From Candidatus Desantisbacteria bacterium CG1_02_49_89 (GTDB lineage Bacteria; Desantisbacteria; UBA1551), in NCBI GenBank assembly GCA_001871075.1, contig MNUP01000052.1, forward strand, positions 1 to 9,844: a stretch of 9,844 nucleotides of DNA, given 5' to 3'. The notes under the pieces were generated by a model, which was not told where the DNA came from, did not search any database, and was given only the letters and a program-made list of their open reading frames with translations. Each line of letters starts with the position of its first letter. Position 1 is the stretch's first letter. Below are positions 1-5,848 of this stretch, piece after piece. A program made the position numbers and the translations under genes.

Positions 1-595
1 CCTTTTCTCCCTCTATGCTGATGGATCTGATGTCGCTGACCCTCAGAGCCGTAACACCGCTGCCTGTCTTTAGCGTGACCCATTCTATCCTGGGCTCTAA
101 CAGGACCGGCTGCGGAACAAAATTAGGATAATAGCCATACTGCCCGTAGAAAGCGTTGCGGTCAGTGTTTTCCAGCCTTTCAGCCGGTTGCTGATAATAC
201 TGGAATCCTACCAATGTCCCTTTCAACTCCTGCTTGTCAGATGTTTGTATTACCGCTTTTTCTCCGGTGTTGCTTTTTATAAGGTCCTCGATCTTTACCA
301 TGGTCTCCTGATGGAAAATTTCCGTCTTCTGCGCCTTTATGGACTTAAGCGGCACGCCTTCCGTAAGGCTTGCCCCCCAGAAAGCGCCCAGGCTGGCGTC
401 AGGTATCTCATCCAGGATTATCTGCCCGTTAACAAGCATTGATTTCCCCTCGCATCTCAGGTACGCGAACCCGTTCTTGAATATCACCGCCTCTTTTACT
501 TCAGGGAACTGCGCCGTGTCAGCCGCGTTCACCGCCTGGCAGGCAGCACCCGTTAAAAATAGCGTTAAAATTGCCGCAATAATCGCTTTTTTCAT
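1..595 (-). CDS. Secreted DUF4139-like protein, N-terminal part (runs off the window)
   Basis: This reading frame is open from an ATG at 595 to the window edge, giving 198 codons without a stop, so the gene is cut by the window and its C-terminus is not visible. The start is supported by a GGGGGA ribosome binding site a few bases upstream (about 601-608). Residues 1-25 form a Sec signal peptide: MKK, a hydrophobic core, then AVNA before AD as a likely signal peptidase I site. A Cys lies at about residue 19, but the bases before it do not make a good lipobox. The mature start has a VIFKNGFAYLRCEG stretch, then a strand-rich region and a Tyr/Gly-rich patch (FYGQYGYYPNF, about residues 152-162). 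This resembles the N-terminal region of DUF4139-type envelope proteins, whose function is unknown. The gene at 9299-9844 carries a matching C-terminal region, so the two may be paralogues. The family call is by pattern recognition and is moderate; export is more certain. Confidence 0.62.
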   Translation of the reverse strand, partial: MKKAIIAAILTLFLTGAACQAVNAADTAQFPEVKEAVIFKNGFAYLRCEGKSMLVNGQIILDEIPDASLGAFWGASLTEGVPLKSIKAQKTEIFHQETMVKIEDLIKSNTGEKAVIQTSDKQELKGTLVGFQYYQQPAERLENTDRNAFYGQYGYYPNFVPQPVLLEPRIEWVTLKTGSGVTALRVSDIRSISIEGEK

Positions 596-686
596 AGCCA
601 TCCCCCCTATTATTAGCCTGCTCACGTATCTTTCGGAACTGTTTTTCACCAATTCCACCTACAAGGCGAAATAGGTTTCTATAATA

Positions 687-714
687 ATTCAATATTCAAG
701 AAGGTCTGACCCCT
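687..714. repeat. REP-like motif with GGTCTGACCCCT, overlapping a stop codon
   Basis: An A/T-rich stretch (ATTCAATATTCAAGAAGG) leads into TCTGACCCCT. The motif touches the TAG stop (713-715) of the GH29-like gene. It resembles the TCAAGACCTGACCCC copy at 5671-5692. Motifs of this form recur between genes in many uncultured bacterial genomes and are thought to be spread by REP-associated Y1 transposases. Assignment to the same mobilised family as the GTCCCC repeats is inference. Confidence 0.5.
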
Positions 715-1684
715 AAGCTCTTAAGCTGGCATGCAGGCGCGCAACCTGTTCTATGCTTTTATCAGACATCCTGCCGTCTTTGGAGATCGGGATATTCAGC
801 GTTACCGCGCCGCCCGCCGCCTTGCATTCCTTCACCCAGTTGAACAGTGTCCTATCATCGTAGGAATAAGGCGCTCCCCAGGTAAACGTGGAATCCAGCG
901 GAAGCAACGCGTGCCACTGCACGCCTCTGACAAAACGCGAATCAGGGGTATAAGTAGTATCTTTATCATTTCCGAACTTGATCTTTCCGTTATGAAGGTA
1001 ATGGACCTCTCCCGCAAGGTAGTCTTCAAGTTTTGTGATGACCAGTTCTTTGTTGCCAAGGGGAAAGGCGGCATTGCTGAAAGTCACGATGGCACGGGGG
1101 TTTCCCGCCTTTGCGGCGGCGATCCATGAAGACCAGTCATATTTGATCAGGGGATTGTAGTCACATTCATAACATCCGTCAAAGAACCAGCCGTCCAGCA
1201 GATCCCCGAACTTCAGCGCGTAGGCGCGCAGGAATTCCAGGTAGCGTTCCTGGAAAAGGACCTGGTCCGCGTCCCCGTATTTCCACTTGAAAACTTCCCT
1301 GATCTCTTCCATGTTTTCCCATTTATAGCCGACCTCTGACGGCAGGTACGCGATGAAACGCTTGCCCGCGCGCTTTAACCTTTCGGCCAGGATCAGGGCG
1401 ATGTCCCTTTCAGAAGTCCTTCCCGGGAGTTCTCTGTCAAGGAATTCATTGGGGCTTATGTAATAACCGGTATTCTGACCGAGCGCGAAGATCAGCCAGT
1501 CAGCCCCGGTTTTGCTGAACTGCCTTAAAAATAACTCCGCGTCAAAACCCCGCGCTATTTTATTGAAATTTTCCGTTTTTTCTTCAGGGGTATTCCCGTC
1601 CGGGATAAGCGGATCAGGCAAAATAAGGTAATGAACCATCAAACCGAAACTGCCTTTACTCATCCATTCCGCGGGATGCGCCAC
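713..1684 (-). CDS. GH29-like (alpha-L-fucosidase superfamily) glycoside hydrolase, cytoplasmic
   Basis: The 323-residue protein starts at GTG (1684), chosen because AAAGGAGA lies 4-5 bases upstream; an in-frame stop further upstream limits extension and there is no better start. It matches the (beta/alpha)8 core of GH29-like enzymes: SFGLMVHYL (residues 12-20) corresponds to the FGxxxHW entry motif, residues 48-75 to the 'F-x-KTGADWLIF' block, and GWFFDG (165-170) to the WFDG motif, whose Asp (D169) is the nucleophile in GH29. The C-terminal GGAVTLNIPISKDG (291-304) matches the end of the catalytic barrel. There is no signal peptide and no C-terminal beta-sandwich, so it is shorter than classical fucosidases (about 450 residues or more). 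That fits the divergent GH29-like proteins of Planctomycetes- and Verrucomicrobia-type genomes. Substrate specificity cannot be read. Its TAG stop overlaps a REP-like motif, and the next gene downstream is the DUF4139-like gene at 595. Confidence 0.72.
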   Translation of the reverse strand: MAHPAEWMSKGSFGLMVHYLILPDPLIPDGNTPEEKTENFNKIARGFDAELFLRQFSKTGADWLIFALGQNTGYYISPNEFLDRELPGRTSERDIALILAERLKRAGKRFIAYLPSEVGYKWENMEEIREVFKWKYGDADQVLFQERYLEFLRAYALKFGDLLDGWFFDGCYECDYNPLIKYDWSSWIAAAKAGNPRAIVTFSNAAFPLGNKELVITKLEDYLAGEVHYLHNGKIKFGNDKDTTYTPDSRFVRGVQWHALLPLDSTFTWGAPYSYDDRTLFNWVKECKAAGGAVTLNIPISKDGRMSDKSIEQVARLHASLRA

Positions 1685-1771
1685 CAGATCTCCTTTAGAA
1701 CAAAAAAGTGTCAGACTGATTTCTGTCTTTTAGTAAAACTGAAATTCGTTATTTATCGACGTCGTCTTTAT

Positions 1772-1817
1772 TGTAATCGGTGTAATCATTAGTTGGTAAT
1801 CACTGTAATCATCAGTT
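1772..1817. repeat. Short tandem repeat, two 23-bp units with GTAATC
   Basis: GTAATC occurs four times at 1773, 1782, 1796 and 1805. The 15-mers at 1780-1794 (GTGTAATCATTAGTT) and 1803-1817 (CTGTAATCATCAGTT) match at 13 positions with a 23-bp period. The block lies 88 bp upstream of the GH29-like start and is flanked by two TCGTCTTTA copies (1762-1770 and 1832-1840). No coding role is visible. It could be a transposon-end remnant or an operator-like array. Confidence 0.55.
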
Positions 1818-1843
1818 ATGCGAAGCAAAGATCGTCTTTAATA

Positions 1844-1866
1844 AATAAATGAACCCGTCCCCTTTT
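1844..1866. repeat. REP motif, GAACCCGTCCCC variant, copy 1
   Basis: AATAAATGAACCCGTCCCC followed by TTTT is exactly repeated over 23 bp at 3867-3889. It ends one base before the final TAG stop (1868-1870) of the beta-propeller gene. It is a variant of the GAACCGTCCCCC motif at 5413, 6554, 7389 and 8096. Confidence 0.8.
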
Positions 1867-1867
1867 T

Positions 1868-2875
1868 CTAAGGTGAAAGTAATGCTCTTAACTCATCCGG
1901 CCCGCCAGCTGAAAGATTCGCACCGTAATAAAGCCGGTATTTATTTGCCGTTCCTTTTATCAAAATGACATCGGGGTCCATCAACGCTTCGACAGAACCT
2001 GAAGGAACGAGGATATTGCCTGACTCTAAGGTAAAATTCCTGCCGTCAGACGAAACCGCGGAACGGATCCTCAGGTCGCCTATGGGCTGGCCTTCGGGCG
2101 GAGTGGTGAAGAAAAACCAGTATGAGCCGCCGGGCTTCCTGACAATATCCGGGTCGTTAACCTACCCGCCGATGGTCCCGCCGGTTATGGATATCTGCCC
2201 TTCCCTTGACCACGTCTGGCCCGAATCCGTGGAAGTAGCGGTATGAACGCGGGAAATTAAGGGAGAAGCAACGAAATACATGCGCAGGGTGGAAGTGTTG
2301 TAATGGATCAGGTCGGGCACTGATACGAAACTGTCCTCGCCGGCATTCGCGACCATAACCGCCCCGCCTGTAAAGGGACCCGGTGTTTTTATGAAAGTTA
2401 TGCCGTTATTTGAGACCGCGCGGTTCAGCCTCTCTGTGGTCGGCGAGTTTGTCTGGATCCCGTAGATCATCACGTAGTTACCGTCATCCATCCTGATGAC
2501 GGATGGGTTTGTCGCTCCGAGATCTGAAATACCGGTGAACGTCTGCGATTCCCAGAAAAGTCCGTCCGTGGAAACGGCGCTCCACAGACCGCCCGGAGCG
2601 GTAAAATACATCCTGTGCGTAATGCTGTCAGGCATAAGAATAGTGCAGGTGGAGGTCAGCGCTTTGGTATCGCCGTTCCACGTAAGGCTTTCCTTTGTCC
2701 AGGATGTAGAATATTGCGTCTCTCCGGGAGTTTTAGGGATCACGCCGGCTTCCTGGCCCTTTGTTATCACCTGCTCCGCCCCGCCCGAACTGCCGAAACC
2801 AACGAAAAAAGCGCAGGAAAAGCTCGTCAACGCCAACCCTGATATCAGGATACCGCAAAATATTACTTTTTTCAT
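1868..2875 (-). pseudogene. Secreted five-bladed beta-propeller protein interrupted by an in-frame TAG
   Basis: The frame runs from ATG at 2875 for 237 codons, hits TAG at 2162-2164, then continues in the same frame for 97 codons to a second TAG at 1868-1870. The part after the stop is clearly the same protein. The blade signature 'NPSVIR', 'VPDLIHY' before the stop recurs after it as 'NDPDIVRKPGG..WFFF' and 'MDPDVILIKG..YRLYY'. Residues 1-20 are a signal peptide (MKKVIFCG, hydrophobic core, SFSCA); the Cys could be lipidated but the lipobox is poor. Blades of the 'YRMYF..AVSTDG..W' type resemble BNR/sialidase or GH43/GH62-like propellers, so a carbohydrate-related surface role is plausible but no catalytic set is assigned. 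Without readthrough, the 237-residue product would lack about two blades. The ribosome binding site is GGAGG, about 11 bases from the ATG. Calling this a pseudogene rather than recoding or a sequencing error is inference. Confidence 0.78.
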
Positions 2876-2877
2876 CG

Positions 2878-2963
2878 AAGAGTCATCCTCCCTGTTCTGG
2901 CTCGAAGATCCCTATGTTAAGCCCCGAAGGGGCTATAGGGACAAAAGAGTCATCCTCCCTGTT
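2878..2963. repeat. 19-bp direct repeat flanking a two-part hairpin upstream of the beta-propeller gene
   Basis: AAGAGTCATCCTCCCTGTT is present exactly at 2878-2896 and 2945-2963, a 67-bp period. Read on the minus strand, each copy carries AGGGAGG, and the copy at 2878 supplies the ribosome binding site of the gene starting at 2875. Between the copies is a hairpin: outer arms TCCCTAT (2909-2915) and ATAGGGA (2935-2941), a GTTA bulge, inner arms AGCCCC (2920-2925) and GGGGCT (2929-2934), and a GAA loop. In the mRNA this sits in the 5' leader. It may be a duplication, a small mobile hairpin with flanking duplication, or a translational control element. Confidence 0.75.
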
Positions 2964-3039
2964 TGGAATCACGGAACCATTGATCCATTAACCAAATAAG
3001 GAACTATCTATTACCCGCTGCGTTTGATTGTCTGGCTTT

Positions 3040-3642
3040 TTATTTACATATTTTTCTGTTGTGCAAGGCATACGCCTCATCGATAAACTGCTCCATGGTC
3101 TTTTCCCCGGGAAGCGATGGTTTTTCATAATTGATATTGTATTGCTTTAACATCTCTATTTCCAGCTGCTCATTAGTTACCAACCCACCGCCCTCCAGGA
3201 TGTGCTTTACCTTGATACCTCTCTTGGACAGATAGTGGGACACCAGGGCGAACCTGTGGCACTCAAAGGGATCGTCCTCGGAACACATTATGGCCGTCTT
3301 GCGTTGTTTTTTAAGAAGCTCCGCCACCCGGCCCAGCGCACTCTGAAAAGTGAGGGTTCTGCTCACCTTCTCGTAATCGACAACCCTGGTATTATTTATA
3401 AAAAGGGTTGGGTTGGTATAACGAGCCCCCAGGCGATCTCCCATGTAGATATATTCTATCCCCGAATACGTCAAATCCTTTGCCAGCGATTCCCTGTTGA
3501 ACTGCTGAAGAACCCAGTTGCTGTAGGGGTTGCTCCTCACGTCGACGACATACCCCACCTGGTGCTTGTCGAGGAGCCTGACGAAATAATCTATGTCGTG
3601 TCTGGAATGCCCGATTGTAAAACAGATCAGATTATCGTTCAT
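3040..3642 (-). CDS. DUF488 family protein
   Basis: The 200-residue product has the hallmarks of DUF488 (PF04343): TIGHS at residues 9-13, DVRSNPYS at 34-41, and a cysteine-containing CSEDDPFECHR block at 120-130 with two Cys and a His. The fold of the family is reported to be compact alpha/beta; its biochemical activity is not established and no substrate can be inferred. The ATG at 3642 follows GAGG at a rather long distance (about 11 bases), so translation initiation may be modest. There is no signal peptide. A sigma70-type promoter carried by the IS-end-like element (3765-3793) points at this gene and would give a leader of about 115 bases. The next gene downstream, the beta-propeller, starts 164 bases further on and is probably separate. 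Confidence 0.88.
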   Translation of the reverse strand: MNDNLICFTIGHSRHDIDYFVRLLDKHQVGYVVDVRSNPYSNWVLQQFNRESLAKDLTYSGIEYIYMGDRLGARYTNPTLFINNTRVVDYEKVSRTLTFQSALGRVAELLKKQRKTAIMCSEDDPFECHRFALVSHYLSKRGIKVKHILEGGGLVTNEQLEIEMLKQYNINYEKPSLPGEKTMEQFIDEAYALHNRKICK

Positions 3643-3710
3643 TTATTTTATACCTCGGGATTTTTATTTATGATTTCCCTTATCAGCTGTCTGCCCTACC
3701 TTTATCAATA

Positions 3711-3835
3711 GTAATGTATCTTTGACCCATGCTGTAATCTATTTTGACCCATCCAAACTCCGAAATTATATCATAGAGTGGGTCAAATTTCAACTACAAC
3801 TTCCGCCTAAATGGGTCAAATTTCGATTACATTAC
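3711..3835. mobile_element. 125-bp non-coding IS-end-like (MITE-type) element with double inverted subrepeats
   Basis: The ends are inverted: GTAATGTA-TC at 3711-3720 against GATTACATTAC at 3825-3835. Inside each end are two copies of a second motif, also inverted between ends: TTTGACCCAT at 3721-3730 and 3743-3752, and GGGTCAAATTTC at 3780-3791 and 3813-3824. Ends beginning TGTA with multiple internal TTTGACCC repeats are typical of IS21-family elements. Here no istA or istB remains, so this is best read as an internally deleted derivative. I see no clear target site duplication. The family assignment is from memory of IS21-type ends and is tentative. Confidence 0.6.
3765..3793 (-). promoter_or_regulatory. 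Sigma70-type promoter inside the IS-end-like element, facing the DUF488 gene
   Basis: On the minus strand, TTGAAA (3788-3793) and TATAAT (3765-3770) are separated by 17 bp. In an intact IS this would probably drive the transposase; here it points out of the element towards the DUF488 start at 3642. Confidence 0.6.
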
Positions 3836-3866
3836 ACAACCTTTTTTTATTACTGTCTCGTTAGTA

Positions 3867-3889
3867 AATAAATGAACCCGTCCCCTTTT
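3867..3889. repeat. REP motif, GAACCCGTCCCC variant, copy 2
   Basis: This is identical over 23 bp to the copy at 1844-1866 and in the same orientation. It ends one base before the TGA stop (3891-3893) of the AAA ATPase gene, reproducing the spacing seen at the beta-propeller gene. Confidence 0.8.
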
Positions 3890-3890
3890 A

Positions 3891-5195
3891 TCAGAAACAG
3901 CATGCCGGGACAAAAGCAATTTCGGTTGATCCGCGCTTTTCTAAACCCCGGTAATTCTTCGTGAGAATAATTCCCTTAGCGGGATCGTATGAACTGATAA
4001 AACTTGCGTAACTCCTGGATATCTTTGCGCCTTCAAACCTGGAAAATTTAACCTCCACGGGGATCTCTTTTCCTTTTAAATGGAAGATAAAATCCACCTC
4101 AGCCCCTGCTTTCGTCCTCCAGAAGTTTATCCTGTCGCCGTCCCTGCGCAGTCCGTTCAGCCTTATAAATACCGCGTTCTCCACGACCGCGCCGCTGTCA
4201 GGGCGTTTTTCCAGCCCGTTCATATTCTCCATAAGGTTATTCCTGAAACCCGGGTCAAGAAAAAATATTTTCGGGTTCTTCGTAAGCTCTTTCTGCCTGT
4301 TTCTGAAAAAGGGCCTTATTTCCCCGGTGATAAAAGTTTCCTGGAGGATATTCAGGTGCTTCTTCAGCTGGCGGTAATCCAGCCCCGTTGCCTGGCTGAG
4401 CCCCTGATAGCTCACAAGGCTGCCTGCCTGCGCTGCCAGGATCCGGGAAAGCGAGAGGAGCTCTTTCTCGGTGGCCAGTTCCAGCAGTCCCTTGATGTCC
4501 CTGAGAATATAATTGCTGTAAAGGTCGTTAAGGACCTTGTGCCGCTCGTTTCTGTCAGCGCACAGGACCACGGCGGGATAACCTCCCCATACGCAGAATT
4601 CTTCGTAATGGCTGTTCAGCTCGCCGGCAAACGCGTCTTCGCCTTTTTCACGCGCTGCCTGCCTGTCCTCAAACAGCCAGACAAGAACCTCCGCACTCTT
4701 CTGCCGGTATATCCGTTCCGCGCGCGCGTCTTTCGCGCGCAGGAATTCGCCGAAACTGAAAGGATAGATGTTGAATGCCAGGATGCGCCCGACCATGTAC
4801 TTGCCGACCTGCGCTTTTATGTCAAGCGAGGATGAACCGGTTATAATGATCTTTATGTCCTTCATCGTGTCATATATCAGCTTCAGTTTCTGCCCGCCCT
4901 CTTCAGCATACTGAAATTCATCTATCATCAGGTACTGGATCTTACCCGGGACCAGAGGACAGTATGAACGGACAAATGAAACCGGTTCGGCCTCAAACTG
5001 AATAAGGAGCTTCCTGTCTTCAAAAGTCACGTTATGCACCGCGCCTTTGTCGGCCTTAAGGTTATTCACAAGGCAGTCTTTGAGCAGTCCCAGAAATGTT
5101 GTCTTGCCTGTCTGCCTGGGCCCGGTTATTGATATATATTCCTGCCTGTTAAGAAATGGCTTTATCTTTTCTAGCAGGTCCCTTTGAATTATCAT
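3891..5195 (-). CDS. AAA+ ATPase with DUF4143 C-terminal nuclease-like domain
   Basis: The 434-residue protein has an N-terminal AAA_14 ATPase domain: Walker A GPRQTGKT at residues 25-32, Walker B YLMIDE at 88-93, and the ITGSSSLD block near 118-125 with the polar sensor residue. The typical GR..AFNIYPFSFGEFL segment follows (136-152). A winged-helix-like region (about 250-290) leads to the DUF4143 part (about 300-390), where GAEVDF (D368) and PVEVKFS (E381, K383) form a PD-(D/E)XK-like pattern. Such proteins are abundant in bacteria and archaea with many copies per genome; they are suspected of roles in defence, toxin-antitoxin-like behaviour or transposition, but none is proven. The ATG at 5195 follows GTGAGG by 5-6 bases. 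It has its own promoter, stands alone and is bounded by REP motifs on both sides. Confidence 0.9.
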   Translation of the reverse strand: MIIQRDLLEKIKPFLNRQEYISITGPRQTGKTTFLGLLKDCLVNNLKADKGAVHNVTFEDRKLLIQFEAEPVSFVRSYCPLVPGKIQYLMIDEFQYAEEGGQKLKLIYDTMKDIKIIITGSSSLDIKAQVGKYMVGRILAFNIYPFSFGEFLRAKDARAERIYRQKSAEVLVWLFEDRQAAREKGEDAFAGELNSHYEEFCVWGGYPAVVLCADRNERHKVLNDLYSNYILRDIKGLLELATEKELLSLSRILAAQAGSLVSYQGLSQATGLDYRQLKKHLNILQETFITGEIRPFFRNRQKELTKNPKIFFLDPGFRNNLMENMNGLEKRPDSGAVVENAVFIRLNGLRRDGDRINFWRTKAGAEVDFIFHLKGKEIPVEVKFSRFEGAKISRSYASFISSYDPAKGIILTKNYRGLEKRGSTEIAFVPACCF

Positions 5196-5230
5196 TTATA
5201 CCTCACTTTTAATGCAATTATTACAATTAT

Positions 5231-5258
5231 AGTATACCTAATTTTGCAATAAAGTCAA
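5231..5258 (-). promoter_or_regulatory. Sigma70-type promoter for the AAA ATPase gene
   Basis: On the minus strand, TTGACT (5253-5258) is followed after 16 bp by TATACT (5231-5236). The start codon lies about 35 bases after the -10. The TTGACTTT start and GG before the -10 echo the two toxin-antitoxin promoters in this window. Confidence 0.68.
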
Positions 5259-5283
5259 GGAAAAAACCCAATTTTCAAACTTA

Positions 5284-5405
5284 GAGACGAAGATCCCAGC
5301 AGCTTAATCCCGATTTATCGGGATTAGCAGGGGCCAAGGAAAAAGTGAAAAACCTCTCCCACCTACGAGGTGGAACAGGTCTCGTCTTTAGCCGCGGGCC
5401 CCTGC
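5284..5405. other. Possible structured intergenic region with three nested or adjacent stems
   Basis: The stems are TAATCCCGAT (5305-5314) with ATCGGGATTA (5317-5326), a perfect palindrome around TT; GCAGGGGCC (5327-5335) with GGCCCCTGC (5397-5405), a perfect 9-bp stem starting directly after the first hairpin; and CCACCT (5359-5364) with AGGTGG (5368-5373) inside that stem. AGACGA near 5285 can also pair with TCGTCT near 5382, but this competes with the 9-bp stem. It lies between the membrane-protein gene and the AAA ATPase promoter. It could be a structured RNA, a larger hairpin mobile repeat, or part of the adjoining REP unit (5413-5436). It has no convincing protein-coding content. Confidence 0.5.
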
Positions 5406-5412
5406 CGGCTGG

Positions 5413-5436
5413 AAAAATAGAACCGTCCCCCTTTTT
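5413..5436. repeat. REP motif, GAACCGTCCCCC type
   Basis: AAAAATAG precedes GAACCGTCCCCCTTTTT. It matches 8096-8119 at 23 of 24 positions. It begins about 10 bases beyond the TAG stop of the small membrane protein in the transcription direction. Confidence 0.8.
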
Positions 5437-5446
5437 CCTAATCATT

Positions 5447-5632
5447 CTATGATCTTTTACGGCTAAATAGTCTGATAACGGCAGAAACAACAAACCAGAT
5501 GCCGAAAACAAACGTCATCGTGAAAAATACCGATTCTTCAACCTTCCAGATACCGTATATGACGTTATGCAGAACAGCGCAAGCCGCAGCCACGGCCAGA
5601 AACCAAAAGGGATTTTTGATTCTTTTCAGCAT
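5447..5632 (-). CDS. Small two-helix membrane protein, function unknown
   Basis: The 61-residue product has two hydrophobic segments: residues about 9-28 (FWFLAVAAACAVLHNVIYGI) and about 35-56. A short charged link (KVEES) joins them, and basic ends (MLKRIK at the N-terminus, RLFSRKR at the C-terminus) would place both termini in the cytoplasm. I do not recognise a named family, although short proteins of this design (PFxxLAxAAxxAVLHN) recur in uncultured bacteria. The start is ATG at 5632 with AAAGGA about 11 bases upstream, a longish spacing. An ATG 10 bases earlier is out of frame. The gene stands between REP motifs on both sides, so it may be a carried single-gene unit. Its reality rests on the coherent membrane topology and the ribosome binding site. 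Confidence 0.6.
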   Translation of the reverse strand: MLKRIKNPFWFLAVAAACAVLHNVIYGIWKVEESVFFTMTFVFGIWFVVSAVIRLFSRKRS

Positions 5633-5670
5633 TGCGGTTCATATCCTTTATTTACTATTGTAGATAGTGA

Positions 5671-5692
5671 AATGTCAAGACCTGACCCCAGC
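5671..5692. repeat. REP-like motif with TCAAGACCTGACCCC
   Basis: The sequence AATGTCAAGACCTGACCCCA lies 39 bases upstream of the membrane-protein start. It is related to the copy at 687-714. On the other strand it reads GGGGTCAGGTCTTGACATT, a form I recall as a recurrent intergenic repeat in metagenome-derived genomes. Confidence 0.5.
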
Positions 5693-5713
5693 TACTTACG
5701 ACGGTATTTAAAG

Positions 5714-5739
5714 AATTAAGTAATGTGTCCCCGGAATTA
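5714..5739. repeat. REP motif, GTGTCCCCGGAATTA type, copy 1
   Basis: AATTAAGTAATGTGTCCCCG followed by GAATTA matches 9245-9270 at 25 of 26 positions, in the same orientation. It lies just beyond the mntA-hepT terminator and forms the left edge of that cassette. Confidence 0.72.
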
Positions 5740-5765
5740 CACGTTACCCCTTTTTATTCTATAGT

Positions 5766-5791
5766 TTAAAAAAACCCGCTTTTAGCGGGTT
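5766..5791 (-). terminator. Rho-independent terminator of mntA-hepT
   Basis: On the minus strand, AACCCGCT and AGCGGGTT (5784-5791 and 5773-5780) form a perfect 8-bp stem with a 3-base loop. A run of T (the A tract from about 5768) follows. It lies about 58 bases after the hepT stop. Confidence 0.88.
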
Positions 5792-5848
5792 GAAATTTTC
5801 TTATAACTCTTTTATCCTTGGGCCTGGTATATTATCTCCGCTTTAAGG

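Noticed and set aside
1772-1817. CRISPR-like repeat array
   Set aside because: There are only two short imperfect units without unique spacers, and there are no cas genes.
2162-2164. TAG as a reassigned sense codon (glutamine or pyrrolysine)
   Set aside because: TAG ends several other genes here exactly at family-appropriate lengths, so it acts as a stop. No supporting tRNA or enzyme is in the window.
3711-3835. Target site duplication around the IS-end-like element
   Set aside because: The flanking bases (…ATCAATA and ACAACC…) do not match in direct orientation, so no duplication is claimed.
4080-4835. Long plus-strand open frame opposite the AAA ATPase
   Set aside because: It is antisense to a gene with clear Walker motifs and encodes no recognisable domain. 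The same holds for other plus-strand frames opposite the GH29-like, DUF488 and 8163 genes.
5281-5511. Minus-strand 76-codon frame over the structured intergenic region
   Set aside because: It overlaps the membrane-protein gene and crosses the palindromes and a REP motif. The sequence is Arg/Pro-rich low-quality coding with no ribosome binding site seen.
5650-5680. Promoter for the small membrane protein using TTGACA in the CTGACCCC repeat
   Set aside because: The -35 is perfect, but no acceptable -10 lies at 16-18 bp; the only TACAAT is 11 bp away.
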